A DNA stretch of 64,000 bases, taken from contig NZ_JABAIM010000001.1 in NCBI RefSeq assembly GCF_012641365.1, positions 496,001 to 560,000 of the forward strand, given 5' to 3'. Position numbers and translations under genes: made by a program. A model generated the notes under the pieces. It was given only the letters and a program-made list of their open reading frames with translations, made no database searches and had not been told where the DNA came from. Numbering within the stretch: the stretch's first letter is position 1; each line of letters begins with the position of its first letter. This document shows, piece after piece, positions 1 through 9,447 of this stretch. This DNA is from Leeia aquatica. GTDB lineage: Bacteria > Pseudomonadota > Gammaproteobacteria > Burkholderiales > Leeiaceae.

Positions 1-99
1 GATTGTGTTTCATCCAGTACGTGATGGCGAACATCCAGCCTGTTTCTGTTTTGGTGTTGCAGCCGCACGGTCTTTGCCGTGTCGGTTTTGACATTTCGT

Positions 100-1170
100 T
101 TAGAGCACGGCCACAGGGTAAGAACCTAATATCTTCACAAACGCCGCACGCTCACGCAGCGCCTCAATGGCATCCTGCACCTGGGTCTGGCTGTGGTGGC
201 CTTCTACATCCACAAAGAAAACATACTCCCACAAACCGGTACGTGAAGGCCGCGACTCAAACTTGGTCATCGACACGCCACGCTCGGCCAGCGGCGCCAG
301 CAGCTGGTGCACGGCCCCCGGCTGGTTGCGGGCCGACATCACCAGTGAGGTCTTGTCATGCCCAGACAGGGTGGCATCGTGCGTACCCAGTACCAGGAAA
401 CGGGTGGTGTTGTTGGGCTCGTCCTCGATATTGCGGGCGAGGAAGCCGAGATTGAAACGCTCTGCCGCTGCCTCACCGGCAATCGCAGCAAAGCGACTGT
501 CTTCCGCAGCCAGACGCGCCGCTTCGGCATTGCTGGCCACCGATACCCGCTCCACATCCGGCAGATGCTTGTTCAACCATTCGTGGCACTGCGCCAGCGA
601 CTGCGCATGCGAATACACCTTTTCGATGTGGTCCAGCGACGGTACCGAACGCAGCAAATGCTGATGGATGCGCAGGATCACTTCACCACAGATCTGCAGC
701 GGGGTTTGTGTCAGCAGATCGAGCGAACGGCCCACCGCGCCTTCGGTCGAGTTCTCCACCGGCACCACCGCATAGTCTGCCTCGGAGGACTCACACACCC
801 GGAAGACCTCGTCAATGGAGGCGCACGGCAGCAAACGCGCCGCATGACCAAAATGCTTGAAGCTGGCGGACTCGCTGAAAGTGCCCGCCGGCCCCAGATG
901 GGCGATGGTCAGCGGCTTTTCCAGCGACAGGCAGGCCGACATGATCTCGCGGAACAGCCGGGCCACGGTTTCACCGCTCAGTGGGCCCGGATTCAGCTCC
1001 TTGATCCGGCGCAGCACCTGTGCCTCGCGCTCCGGGCGGTAGATGATGCCGCCGCCTTTGATCTCGCCAATGGCGCGTGCATGCTCGGCACGCTGGTTGA
1101 GCAACTTCAGGACCTGCTGGTCCAGGCTATCAATCGCATCACGATGCTGCTTGAGGCGTTCCTCGGACAT
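100..1170 (-). CDS. pheA: Bifunctional chorismate mutase / prephenate dehydratase (P-protein)
   Basis: Converts chorismate to prephenate and then to phenylpyruvate in phenylalanine synthesis (cytoplasmic). The 356 residues show three parts in order: an AroQ-type chorismate mutase at about 1-85 (start MSEERLKQHRDAIDSLDQQV), a prephenate dehydratase domain from about 90 (HLGPAGTFSE), and a C-terminal ACT domain from about 270 with the ESRPSR motif that normally mediates feedback inhibition by Phe. Length is typical of the family. It starts 9 bp after serC stops, so the two are probably cotranscribed. GGAGG-like sequence lies just ahead of the ATG. The 99 bp beyond its stop hold nothing I can identify. 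Confidence 0.97.
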   Translation of the reverse strand: MSEERLKQHRDAIDSLDQQVLKLLNQRAEHARAIGEIKGGGIIYRPEREAQVLRRIKELNPGPLSGETVARLFREIMSACLSLEKPLTIAHLGPAGTFSESASFKHFGHAARLLPCASIDEVFRVCESSEADYAVVPVENSTEGAVGRSLDLLTQTPLQICGEVILRIHQHLLRSVPSLDHIEKVYSHAQSLAQCHEWLNKHLPDVERVSVASNAEAARLAAEDSRFAAIAGEAAAERFNLGFLARNIEDEPNNTTRFLVLGTHDATLSGHDKTSLVMSARNQPGAVHQLLAPLAERGVSMTKFESRPSRTGLWEYVFFVDVEGHHSQTQVQDAIEALRERAAFVKILGSYPVAVL

Positions 1171-1179
1171 ATCGCCTCC

Positions 1180-2262
1180 TTAACCGCGCCGTTGCGCGAA
1201 ATCCCGCATGAAGGCGACCAGGGCCTCCACCCCGGCCAGCGGCATCGGGTTGTAGATGGACGCGCGCATGCCCCCCACCACCTTGTGCCCCTTCAGCTGC
1301 AGCAACCCAGCCGCCTTGCTCTGCGCCAGGAAGTCTGCATTCAGCGATTCATCCCGCAGACGGAACACCACATTCATGCGCGAACGCGCCGAGGCTTCTA
1401 CCGGGGCAAAATAGAAACCACCGCAATCATCCAGATAGCGGTACAGCAGGTCTGCCTTGGCCTTGTTCAACTGCTCGATGCCCGCTACGCCCCCTTGCTG
1501 CTTCAGCCACTTGAACACCAGCCCGGCCAGGTAGATGCCGTAGGTGCTGGGGGTGTTGAACAGCGAACCTGCATCCGCATACTTGCGGTACTGCAGGGTG
1601 ATCGGGGTAATCGGCAAGGCGTGGTCCAGCAGGTCATCGCGCACGATCACTACGGTGACCCCGCTGGGGCCGATGTTCTTCTGCGCACTGGCGTAGATCA
1701 GGCCAAAACGCGATACATCCACCTCACGCGAGAGGATGTTGGAGGACATGTCTGCCACCAGCGGCACCGCGCCGACATCCGGAATATCCTGAAACTCGAC
1801 GCCATTGACGGTTTCATTCGGGGTGTAGTGCACATAGGCGGCACGCGGGTCCAGCTCCCAGCCACTGCGGTCCGGGATGCCGTGGAAAGCATCACCCGCA
1901 CTGCTGCATACTTCCCGCGCTTCACCATAGCGGGCGGCTTCCTTGACCGCCAGCGTCGACCAATGGCCGGTGTTGACGTAATCCGCGCGGCCAGTACGGC
2001 CAATCAGGTTGAGCGGCACAGCTGAAAACTGCCCCTGGCCACCGCCTTGCATGAACAACACCTGATAGTTGTCCGGAATCGCCATCAGTTCGCGCAGATC
2101 GGCAATCGCTTCGTCAATGATCTGCTGGAATTCGCCACCGCGGTGGCTCATTTCCATCACGCTCATGCCTGAACCGTGCCAGTCCAGCAATTCCGCTTGC
2201 GCCTGCTCCAGCACGACACGCGGCAGCATGGCCGGTCCTGCCGAGAAATTGAAAATCGACAT
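1180..2262 (-). CDS. serC: Phosphoserine aminotransferase
   Basis: PLP enzyme that makes 3-phosphoserine (serine synthesis) and 4-phosphohydroxythreonine (PLP synthesis). The N-terminus [14 protein letters not shown] and the lysine in [10 protein letters not shown], which binds PLP as a Schiff base in this family, are visible; 360 aa is the usual length. I start at ATG 2262 because AAGGG lies 9 nt upstream and the MxxFNFSxGP N-terminus matches the family. A TTG three codons upstream (2271) would place that same AAGGG immediately against the start. The gene sits between gyrA and pheA on the same strand, with short gaps on both sides, an order I recall from Neisseriales genomes. Confidence 0.96.
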   Translation of the reverse strand: MSIFNFSAGPAMLPRVVLEQAQAELLDWHGSGMSVMEMSHRGGEFQQIIDEAIADLRELMAIPDNYQVLFMQGGGQGQFSAVPLNLIGRTGRADYVNTGHWSTLAVKEAARYGEAREVCSSAGDAFHGIPDRSGWELDPRAAYVHYTPNETVNGVEFQDIPDVGAVPLVADMSSNILSREVDVSRFGLIYASAQKNIGPSGVTVVIVRDDLLDHALPITPITLQYRKYADAGSLFNTPSTYGIYLAGLVFKWLKQQGGVAGIEQLNKAKADLLYRYLDDCGGFYFAPVEASARSRMNVVFRLRDESLNADFLAQSKAAGLLQLKGHKVVGGMRASIYNPMPLAGVEALVAFMRDFAQRRG

Positions 2263-2325
2263 GCCCTTCAACCCTTGCCGGGCCCACCCGGCATTCCTGG
2301 TTACCGTGACGGAGCGTGCTGCAGC

Positions 2326-4893
2326 TTATTCTTCAGCCACCGGACTCGTTCCATCTTCCCCTTCCGTCTCGATGACTTTGGCCAGCCCGGTCAGGATTTC
2401 GCCCTCATCCAGATTGATCAGCGTCACGCCCTGTGTGGCGCGACCCATCTCACGAATCTCGCTCACCCGGGTGCGGATCAGCACCCCGCCGGTGGTAATC
2501 AGCATGATTTCATCGGTCGCCTCCACCAGCGCGGCGGCCACCACCTTGCCATTGCGCTCGCTGGTCTGGATGGCGATCATGCCTTTGGTGCCGCGGCCAT
2601 GTCGGGTGTACTCGGTGATCGAGGTGCGCTTGCCGAAGCCATTTTCGGTGGCGGTCAGTACCGACAGTGTCTCGTTCTCAGCCACCAGCAGCGCCATCAC
2701 CTTCTGGCCGTCTTCCAGTGCCATGCCGCGTACACCGCGTGCGCCGCGCCCCATGGCACGGACATCATTCTCGTCAAAGCGAACCGCCTTGCCCGCGTCG
2801 GAGAACAGCATCACGTCGTGCTGGCCGTCGGTCAGCGCCACGCCAATCAGGTGATCACCTTCATCCAGCGTCACGGCGATGATGCCGGCCTTGCGCGGGT
2901 TGGCAAAGTCGGACAACGGGGTCTTCTTCACCGTACCCAGCGCGGTCGCCATGAAGATATAGCGGTCGTCGGTGAACTCACGCACCGGCAACACGGCAGA
3001 AATCTTTTCACCTTCGGACAGCGGCATCAGGCCCACCATCGGGCGACCACGGGCATTACGCGCACCCTGTGGCAACTCATAGACCTTGAGCCAGTACACC
3101 CGACCTGCATCCGAGAAGCACAGGATGTAATCGTGGGTATTGGCCACAAACAGCTGGTCGATGAAATCATCGTCCTTGGTGCTGGCGGCCTGCTTGCCGC
3201 GCCCGCCGCGCTTCTGCGCCCGGTAGTCTTCCAGCGGTTGCGCCTTGATGTAGCCGGTGTGGGACAGGGTCACCACCATGTCTTGCGGTGCGATCAGGTC
3301 TTCGGTGCTCAGATCCTGCGCATTGCGCACGATCTCCGAGCGGCGACCATCACCATATTGCGATTTGATCAGGGTCAGCTCATCGACGATGATGGCGGTC
3401 ACTCGTTCCGGACGGGCCAGAATGTCGAGCAGATCGGCAATACGGTCCAGCACTTCGCGGTATTCGTTGACGATCTTGTCCTGCTCCAGCCCGGTCAGGC
3501 GTTGCAGGCGCAGGTCCAGAATCGCCTGGGCCTGTACTTCGGTCAGGCGGTAACCTTGTTGCGACAGACCAAACTCAGGCGCGACATCATCCGGGCGCGT
3601 GGCATCGGCCACCGCGCGTGACAGCATTTCTTCCACCAGCGCCGAGCGCCACTGGCGATCCATCAGCGACTGCTTGGCAATCGCGGGCGTCGCCGCCGCC
3701 TTGATCAAGGCGATGATCTCGTCCACATTGGACAGCGCCACCGCCAGACCTTCCAGCACATGGCCGCGTTCACGCGCCTTGCGCAGCTCGAAGACGGTGC
3801 GGCGGGTCACCACCTCGCGGCGGTGACGCAGGAAGCATTCCAGCATCTGCTTCAGGTTCAGCAGGCGCGGCTGGCCATCGACCAGCGCCACCATGTTCAT
3901 GCCGAAGGTGTCCTGCAACTGCGTCATCTTGTACAGGTTGTTGAGCACCACGTCGGCGTTTTCGCCGCGCTTGAGCTCAATCACCACCCGCATGCCGTCC
4001 TTGTCGGACTCATCCTGGATGTGTGAAATGCCTTCCAGCCGCTTTTCGTTGACCAGCTCGGCTATCTTTTCCAGCAAGGTGCGCTTGTTGACCTGATACG
4101 GCAGCTCATCGACCACGATGATCTGCTTGTTGCCCTTCTCCATGTCTTCCACATGGCAGCGCGCCCGCATCACGACGCGGCCTCGGCCTGTCCGGTAGCC
4201 CTCGAATACACCGGAGACACCGTAGATGATGCCCGCAGTCGGGAAATCCGGCGCCGGAATCAGCTCGATCAGCTGATCAATCGACATTTCCGGGTCTTGC
4301 AGCAGCGCCAGGCAGCCGTCGATCACCTCACCCACGTTATGCGGCGGGATATTGGTCGCCATGCCCACCGCGATACCGGAAGCACCATTGATCAGCAGGT
4401 TGGGGATGCGCGAGGGCAGGATCAGCGGCTCATCCAGCGAGCCATCGTAGTTGGGGCCGAAATCGCAGGTTTCTTTTTCGATATCCTGCAGCAGCTCGTG
4501 TGCAATGCGGGACATGCGGATTTCGGTATACCGCATCGCGGCGGCATTATCGCCATCCACCGAACCGAAGTTACCCTGACCATCCACCAGCATGTAGCGC
4601 AAGGAGAAATCCTGGGCCATGCGCACAATGGCGTCGTACACGGCGGTGTCACCATGCGGGTGGTACTTACCGATCACGTCCCCGACGATACGGGCAGACT
4701 TTTTGTAAGCCCGATTCCAGTCGTTGGACAACTCGTGCATGGCGTACAAAATGCGGCGATGCACCGGCTTCAGGCCATCGCGTACGTCCGGCAAGGCGCG
4801 CCCCACGATGACGCTCATGGCATAGTCGAGGTACGACTTGCGCATTTCCTCTTCAAGGCTGACCGGAAGGGTTTCTTTGGCGAATTGATCCAT
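2326..4893 (-). CDS. gyrA: DNA gyrase subunit A
   Basis: Breakage-reunion subunit of gyrase, which introduces negative supercoils with GyrB. It is full length at 855 aa. Catalytic Tyr122 is seen in AAAMRYTE, and the quinolone-resistance region is collinear with E. coli numbering: [12 protein letters not shown] gives Thr83 and Asp87. The C-terminal beta-pinwheel begins near residue 530 and includes a GyrA box (QKRGGRGK, about 565). The tail is short and acidic ([14 protein letters not shown]). No good Shine-Dalgarno is visible before the ATG; a possible -10 box (TACACT, minus strand) lies at 4932-4937. Thr83 is the natural residue in some wild-type species, so it is not by itself proof of resistance. 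Confidence 0.98.
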   Translation of the reverse strand: MDQFAKETLPVSLEEEMRKSYLDYAMSVIVGRALPDVRDGLKPVHRRILYAMHELSNDWNRAYKKSARIVGDVIGKYHPHGDTAVYDAIVRMAQDFSLRYMLVDGQGNFGSVDGDNAAAMRYTEIRMSRIAHELLQDIEKETCDFGPNYDGSLDEPLILPSRIPNLLINGASGIAVGMATNIPPHNVGEVIDGCLALLQDPEMSIDQLIELIPAPDFPTAGIIYGVSGVFEGYRTGRGRVVMRARCHVEDMEKGNKQIIVVDELPYQVNKRTLLEKIAELVNEKRLEGISHIQDESDKDGMRVVIELKRGENADVVLNNLYKMTQLQDTFGMNMVALVDGQPRLLNLKQMLECFLRHRREVVTRRTVFELRKARERGHVLEGLAVALSNVDEIIALIKAAATPAIAKQSLMDRQWRSALVEEMLSRAVADATRPDDVAPEFGLSQQGYRLTEVQAQAILDLRLQRLTGLEQDKIVNEYREVLDRIADLLDILARPERVTAIIVDELTLIKSQYGDGRRSEIVRNAQDLSTEDLIAPQDMVVTLSHTGYIKAQPLEDYRAQKRGGRGKQAASTKDDDFIDQLFVANTHDYILCFSDAGRVYWLKVYELPQGARNARGRPMVGLMPLSEGEKISAVLPVREFTDDRYIFMATALGTVKKTPLSDFANPRKAGIIAVTLDEGDHLIGVALTDGQHDVMLFSDAGKAVRFDENDVRAMGRGARGVRGMALEDGQKVMALLVAENETLSVLTATENGFGKRTSITEYTRHGRGTKGMIAIQTSERNGKVVAAALVEATDEIMLITTGGVLIRTRVSEIREMGRATQGVTLINLDEGEILTGLAKVIETEGEDGTSPVAEE

Positions 4894-5214
4894 GAGGGGC
4901 TATAGCAGCTTTAAAGGACTGAAACCCTGCGAGTGTACCATGAGCGCCCCACCTGCTCTAGCACGGCATCAGACCCCTGCCCAAGTATTCAGGTATGCAT
5001 AAAGCATGAAAGACTGTAAAATAGTGTTGTAAACCGTTGGAAAAGCGCAAAATTCACGTCTCGTTCAGCTTTCCCGGCTTGTCGGGTTGAACTTTTGCGC
5101 TACAATTCGGACCAACAACGCTGTATGCCGTACAAGATTTACTGGCAGCTGCCCTGTAGGCAGTCGTTAAACGCCAGCCGCAATTGACTTAGCTGAGATG
5201 GGAGTACACCTGTG
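4894..5214. other. Divergent intergenic region gyrA / ompA
   Basis: 321 bp between two divergent genes. The gyrA side has a possible -10 (TACACT on minus, 4932-4937) about 40 bp from the start. The ompA side has the promoter listed at 5079-5106 followed by a leader of about 100 nt. No reading frame of interest and no recognisable riboswitch was seen. Confidence 0.5.
5079..5106 (+). promoter_or_regulatory. Candidate sigma70 promoter of ompA
   Basis: TTGTCG (5079-5084) and TACAAT (5101-5106) are separated by 16 bp, about 110 bp upstream of the ompA start. This would give a long 5' leader, which is common for abundant outer-membrane protein mRNAs. Confidence 0.5.
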
Positions 5215-5904
5215 ATGAAAAAAAGCAAACTGAGCCTGATGTTGGCTGCCGCCGTGATGACCATGGGCGTTTCGGTCAGCAGCATGGCACATGACAGCGA
5301 CCCGTATTCGGGTGACGCCTACCTGACCGACACCCGTGGCAAGGTGGTGCGCAACGCCTATGACGAGTGCTGGCGCACGGGCTCCTGGACTCCGGCCAAG
5401 GAGATCTGGGGTTGCGGCGGCGCTGCTCCGAAGAAAGACGCACCGAAGGCTGAAGTGAAACCGGAAGTGAAGCCGGTTGCCCAGCCGAGCGGCCCGCAAA
5501 AGCCGGCCTTCGAAAAGGTGATGCTGTCTGCTGAAACCTTGTTCGACACCAACAAGGCCGTGATCAAGCCGGAAGGCAAGGCTTCGCTGGATGATCTGGT
5601 CAGCAACCTGCAGAAGTTCCCGGAAGTGGAACTGATCCTGGTGACCGGCCACGCCGACTACCGTGGTTCCGACAAGGCCAACATGACCCTGTCGCAAAAG
5701 CGTGCTGATTCCGTGAAGGGCTACCTGGTCTCCAAGGGCATCGCGGCTAACCGCGTTCAAGCCGAAGGCAAGGGTGAATCCGAGCCGGTTACCCACGCTG
5801 GCGACTGCAAGGGCAAGAAGGGCTCCGCCCTGTCCAGCTGCCTGCAGCCGGACCGTCGCGTGGTGGTGGAAATCGCCGTGCAGCGCGAAGTCAAGTCCAA
5901 CTAA
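5215..5904 (+). CDS. OmpA-family outer-membrane / peptidoglycan-anchoring protein (RmpM-like)
   Basis: Exported protein of 229 aa. A signal peptide (MKKSKLSLMLAAAVMTMGVS, cut near SSMAHD) is followed by a short N-terminal segment with a Cys pair (about residues 48-63), a Lys/Pro-rich hinge (KAEVKPEVKPVAQPS), and a C-terminal OmpA-like peptidoglycan-binding domain (residues about 100-225; SADTLFDTNKA-like start, TGHADYRGSDKAN, LSQKRADSVKGYL, PDRRVVVEI). It lacks the 8-strand barrel of classical OmpA, resembling Neisseria RmpM (class 4 protein), which clamps porins to peptidoglycan. GGGAG at 5200-5204 is 10 nt from the ATG and 7 nt from an adjacent GTG (5212), so the start could be one codon earlier. 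A strong terminator follows. Confidence 0.93.
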   Translation: MKKSKLSLMLAAAVMTMGVSVSSMAHDSDPYSGDAYLTDTRGKVVRNAYDECWRTGSWTPAKEIWGCGGAAPKKDAPKAEVKPEVKPVAQPSGPQKPAFEKVMLSAETLFDTNKAVIKPEGKASLDDLVSNLQKFPEVELILVTGHADYRGSDKANMTLSQKRADSVKGYLVSKGIAANRVQAEGKGESEPVTHAGDCKGKKGSALSSCLQPDRRVVVEIAVQREVKSN

Positions 5905-5919
5905 GTCTGGACTGTCTGC

Positions 5920-5948
5920 AAAAAACCCCGCTGCGGCGGGGTTTTTTG
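5920..5948 (+). terminator. Intrinsic terminator after ompA
   Basis: The hairpin ACCCCGC-TGC-GGCGGGGT is followed by a run of T, with an A-run on the 5' side. It is 15 bp after the ompA stop. Confidence 0.9.
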
Positions 5949-6034
5949 TTATCGGGTTCAGCTTCTGTCCAGACTGCAAGGAACAATATGGCTGGACCCG
6001 ACTCTGAACCTGACTTTGACTGCTGGAGTGTACC

Positions 6035-6616
6035 GTGCGCGCCCTGCATCACCTGGCTTTGAGCCTCACCTTGCTGTCAGGCATGACCTTGGCCGATGGT
6101 CTCGATCAGTTGAACGCCTGGCTCACCGATACCACCCCCATGCGCGCCCGCTTCACCAAGGCGGTGGCCGAGAAAGGCCTGGGGCCGGAAGTCAGCAGCC
6201 TGTTTGGCGAGCACCGCATGGAGGGGGACTTTCTGCTGCAGCGCCCCGGCCTATTCCGTATGGAATACCGCCAACCCAACTGGCTGATGTATGTGGGTAA
6301 TCCGCAGGACATCATGGGGGGTGACGGGCGGCGTAACAAGATGGAACGCTGGCCACTGGAAAGCGCCCTAGGCAGCTTCCCCGAAGCCTATCTGGCCAAC
6401 CCGGACAAGCTGCAGCAGGCATTCACCTTGACCGCCGCCAAGGCACACGACGGGCTGGAATGGGTCCTCGCCCTTCCGCGTCAGGCGCATAGTCCCTTCC
6501 GACGTATTGAATTAGGCTTGGCCGAGCAACAGGTACGCCAGATGGTAACCGTCAATCGTTACGGGCAGCGCACTCACTATGTGTTTGACCGCTTCCAGCC
6601 CTGCCCGCCGCTGTAA
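6035..6616 (+). CDS. LolA-like outer-membrane lipoprotein carrier paralogue
   Basis: Probable periplasmic protein of 193 aa that resembles the LolA immediately downstream. A signal peptide ends near MTLADG. The core keeps the LolA strand motif LQRPGLFRMEY, plus DGLEWVLALPRQ and FRRIELGL. Compared with its neighbour it has an insertion around residues 47-62 (EKGLGPEVSSLFGEHRME). The GTG start at 6035 is supported by GGAG 6 nt upstream; no better ATG exists in frame. It may carry lipoproteins or a glycolipid, as LolA-fold proteins can, or be a diverging duplicate. Substrate is unknown. Confidence 0.8.
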   Translation: MRALHHLALSLTLLSGMTLADGLDQLNAWLTDTTPMRARFTKAVAEKGLGPEVSSLFGEHRMEGDFLLQRPGLFRMEYRQPNWLMYVGNPQDIMGGDGRRNKMERWPLESALGSFPEAYLANPDKLQQAFTLTAAKAHDGLEWVLALPRQAHSPFRRIELGLAEQQVRQMVTVNRYGQRTHYVFDRFQPCPPL

Positions 6617-6696
6617 TCTTGCGCAATCCCCTATGGCACAAGCCCCATCCATGAAACAATAGACAGCGGCTGCCTGCGCAGCCTGATTTCACCGAC

Positions 6697-7326
6697 ATGA
6701 GCACCTTATCCATGAAACTGTTGTCCCGCCTCGCCTTGATCCTACCGTTATTGGCCGGTGTAGCCGCCGCCGATGGCATGAGCCAGCTGAAAGCGTTTCT
6801 GGATGGGGGGCAATCCGCCAGTGCCGTATTCACCCAGACGGTAGTTGGCAAGCAAAAACGCCAGCAATCCAGTGGCACCTTCGAGCTGCAGCGCCCCGGC
6901 AAATTCCGCTGGGAATACCTCAAGCCCTTCCCGCAGCTGATTGTCAGCGATGCCAAAAAAGTCTGGGTGTACGACCCCGATCTGGAGCAGGTCACCGAGC
7001 GCAACCTCACCCGCGCCATTGGCGACACCCCAGCCGCCCTGCTGGCAGGCTCCAATGAGCTGGAAAAGGGGTTCAGCCTCAAAGCGGCGGGTAGTCATGA
7101 TGGCCTGGAGTGGGTGATTGCCACCCCCAAGGATGCAGAAAGCACCTTCAAGCAGATTGAGCTGGGCTTTACCGAGAACCAGCTCAAGCGCATGGTGATG
7201 CAAGACCAGTTCGGCCAGACCACCACGGTCGACTTCAGCCAGATCCAGCGCAACCCCAAGCTGGACCCCAAACGCTTTGAGTTCACCCCACCCAAGGGGG
7301 CCGACGTCATCAAGGACAAGGGCTGA
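6697..7326 (+). CDS. lolA: Outer-membrane lipoprotein carrier protein LolA
   Basis: Periplasmic chaperone that takes lipoproteins from LolCDE to LolB at the outer membrane. A signal peptide (MKLLSRLALILPLLAGVAAA, cut before DGMSQL) precedes a LolA domain with the hallmark GTFELQRPGKFRWEY, VWVYDPDLEQVT and DGLEWVIATPK. Length matches the family. Two in-frame ATGs (6697 and 6712) compete; neither has a clear Shine-Dalgarno, and 6712 gives the more standard signal peptide. rarA begins 1 bp after the stop, so the two are cotranscribed, the familiar lolA-rarA arrangement. Confidence 0.93.
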   Translation: MSTLSMKLLSRLALILPLLAGVAAADGMSQLKAFLDGGQSASAVFTQTVVGKQKRQQSSGTFELQRPGKFRWEYLKPFPQLIVSDAKKVWVYDPDLEQVTERNLTRAIGDTPAALLAGSNELEKGFSLKAAGSHDGLEWVIATPKDAESTFKQIELGFTENQLKRMVMQDQFGQTTTVDFSQIQRNPKLDPKRFEFTPPKGADVIKDKG

Positions 7327-7327
7327 G

Positions 7328-8632
7328 ATGACTGGAGACCTGTTCAGCCAGACACCGCCCCCACCGCTGGCCGAGGCACTGCGCCCGCAGCATATTGATG
7401 AGGTAATCGGTCAGCGCCACCTGCTGGGGGAAGGCAAACCCTTGCGGCTGGCGTTTCAATCCGGCAAACCGCACTCCATGATCCTGTGGGGGCCACCCGG
7501 CGTGGGCAAAACCACCCTGGCCCGCTTGACCGCGCAGAGCTTCGACTGTGCCTTCATTGCACTTTCTGCGGTGTTCTCCGGTGTGAAGGACATCCGTGCG
7601 GCGATGGAGCAAGCCGAGCACAACCTGCAGCAAGGCCGGCACACCATCCTGTTTGTCGATGAAATTCACCGCTTCAACAAATCGCAGCAGGATGCGCTGC
7701 TGCCCTACGCCGAATCCGGGCTGATCACCTTTATCGGTGCCACCACCGAGAACCCCTCGTTTGAGGTCAACGCCGCCCTGCTCTCCCGCGCCCAGGTCTA
7801 CGTACTGCAACCCTTGAGCGACGAAGAGCTGAAGCAACTGTGGCAACGGGCACAGCATAGCGCTGTGAGCGATCTGCAACTGGACGATGCCGCGCTGGAT
7901 ACCCTGGTCGGCTACGCCGATGGCGACGCCCGCCGCTTCCTCAATCTGCTGGAGCAATGCCGCACGGCGGCGCGGACCTCCGGCATCGAGCAGGTGGACA
8001 GCGCCTTCCTGCAAGAAGCCCTCACCCTCAATGCCCGCCGGTTTGACAAGGGTGGCGACCAGTTCTACGACCAGATTTCCGCCCTGCACAAGTCCGTACG
8101 CGGCTCCAGCCCGGATGGTGCGCTGTACTGGCTGTGCCGCATGCTCGATGGCGGCGCCGACCCGCTCTACCTCGCCCGCCGCATCATCCGCATGGCGTGG
8201 GAGGACATCGGCCTGGCCGACCCGCGCGCCATGCAGATCGCCAACGACGCCGCGCTGACCTACGAGCGGCTGGGCTCCCCCGAAGGCGAACTGGCCTTGG
8301 CACAAGCGGTGATCTATCTCGCCGTGGCTGCCAAAAGCAATGCTGGCTATATGGCCTACAACCAGGCCAAGGCCTTTGTCAAACAGGACAAGAGCCGCAG
8401 CGTGCCGGTACACCTGCGCAATGCACCGACCAAGCTGATGAAAGAACTCGGCTACGGCCACGCCTACCGCTACGCCCACGACGAGCCCCATGCCTACGCC
8501 GCAGGCGAAACCTACCTGCCGGACGATATGCCCGCTCCACACTGGTACCAGCCCACCCCGCGCGGGCTGGAGAGCAAGATCAGCGAGAAGCTGACACAAC
8601 TGCGCAAATGGGATGACGAGGCGAAACAGTAG
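7328..8632 (+). CDS. rarA: Replication-associated recombination protein A (AAA+ ATPase)
   Basis: Clamp-loader-like AAA+ ATPase (also called MgsA) that acts at stalled replication forks. Of 434 aa, Walker A is GPPGVGKT at 55-62 and Walker B is ILFVDEIHRF near 110, with a sensor motif GATTENPSFEV near 140. The C-terminal tetramerisation region ends in the family's typical LPDDMP...YQPTPRGLE sequence. ATG 7328 is chosen because it starts the conserved N-terminus and abuts the lolA stop. In many proteobacteria serS follows rarA; here a Sel1-repeat gene of different base composition does. Confidence 0.96.
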   Translation: MTGDLFSQTPPPPLAEALRPQHIDEVIGQRHLLGEGKPLRLAFQSGKPHSMILWGPPGVGKTTLARLTAQSFDCAFIALSAVFSGVKDIRAAMEQAEHNLQQGRHTILFVDEIHRFNKSQQDALLPYAESGLITFIGATTENPSFEVNAALLSRAQVYVLQPLSDEELKQLWQRAQHSAVSDLQLDDAALDTLVGYADGDARRFLNLLEQCRTAARTSGIEQVDSAFLQEALTLNARRFDKGGDQFYDQISALHKSVRGSSPDGALYWLCRMLDGGADPLYLARRIIRMAWEDIGLADPRAMQIANDAALTYERLGSPEGELALAQAVIYLAVAAKSNAGYMAYNQAKAFVKQDKSRSVPVHLRNAPTKLMKELGYGHAYRYAHDEPHAYAAGETYLPDDMPAPHWYQPTPRGLESKISEKLTQLRKWDDEAKQ

Positions 8633-8791
8633 CTGCTAGGTCCCGGATGAATATCTGCCAAAAAAAAGTTACCGCTACTGATCGGTCGTGAACGCCCCGC
8701 CACCTACATGGCACAGACTTTTCTTAGGGGTGAAGTCCACGCATCATGTTTAGTGTCGATGCACTGCCCCCAATGGAGACAGGGATTCCAC

Positions 8792-9289
8792 ATGGATGAT
8801 CTAAAAGCACACGAGGTCATTAGGCGAGCTGAAGATTTGATAGAGGCAGGAGGCTGTCAAGCAGCCTATGATTTGTTACTGCCCTTACTCGCAGAAGGCA
8901 GGCCAGAGGCGATGTTTTTGTATGCGCAGTTTAGTATTTCAAGGCTAGAGACCGACGATGAATTTGAGCTCCGCAGCTTTAAGCTTTTACAACAAGCTTC
9001 GGAGCGAGGATATGCTCCAGCAACTTATGCACTTGGCGTTTGCTTTGAAATGGGAGACCTTGTCGAGCAAGACATCATTAGAGCGTCTGGTTTGTACAAG
9101 AGCGCTTCGGATAGCGGATATCCAAAAGCAAAACTAACTCATGGCCTGAATCTGTTTTACGGCTCACTCGGCGTACCTAAAGATGAAGCACAGGGCCTAG
9201 CATTAGTAAAACAGGCTATTGCTGAAGGGGTTGAGGGGGCTGCCGAAGCATTGGATCTAATCAAGGCTGCAGGACAGGGCAGAACTTGA
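8792..9289 (+). CDS. Sel1-repeat protein
   Basis: 165 aa, no signal peptide, so probably cytoplasmic. Helical Sel1/TPR-like repeats run from about residue 40 onward (LLQQASERGYAPATYALGVCFEMGDLVEQD, LYKSASDSGYPKAKLTHGLNLFYGSLGVPKDE, LVKQAIAEGVEGAAEAL). Sel1 repeats mediate protein-protein contacts; no enzymatic function is implied. ATG 8792 is chosen because AGGGA lies 6 nt upstream. Codon use and base composition are clearly AT-richer than the flanking lolA-rarA and lysC genes, which suggests acquisition by transfer. It stands alone, and the terminator at 9402-9425 can serve it. Confidence 0.85.
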   Translation: MDDLKAHEVIRRAEDLIEAGGCQAAYDLLLPLLAEGRPEAMFLYAQFSISRLETDDEFELRSFKLLQQASERGYAPATYALGVCFEMGDLVEQDIIRASGLYKSASDSGYPKAKLTHGLNLFYGSLGVPKDEAQGLALVKQAIAEGVEGAAEALDLIKAAGQGRT

Positions 9290-9401
9290 CTGAACACTTG
9301 GTTACCATCGCAAGGGCTGGGCCTTGGATCACACCCATGAACGCCAAGGCGTCCGCATGTTAATTCCGATTGAACAGATTCAACCTGAGCACCCCCATGC
9401 A

Positions 9402-9425
9402 AAAAGGCCCTTTCGGGCCTTTTTG
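9402..9425. terminator. Bidirectional terminator between Sel1 gene and lysC
   Basis: AAAAAGGCCC-TTTC-GGGCCTTTTT is a symmetrical hairpin with T-runs on both strands. It lies 23 bp beyond the lysC stop (minus) and 113 bp beyond the Sel1 gene (plus). Confidence 0.9.
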
Positions 9426-9447
9426 TTTATCCACAGCGCCAGCTTGC

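Noticed and set aside
1-99. Possible gene or terminator at the left edge
   Set aside because: Only an imperfect CCGCACGG...CCGTGTCGG pairing without a T-run; too short to interpret.
358-2025. 555-codon open frame antisense to pheA and serC
   Set aside because: Spans two well-established opposite-strand genes and their junction; composition typical of antisense GC-rich frames.
2176-3621. 481-codon open frame on the plus strand, antisense to gyrA
   Set aside because: It is an antisense frame opened by the GC-rich codon bias of gyrA; its translation is low-complexity His/Arg-rich with no domain.
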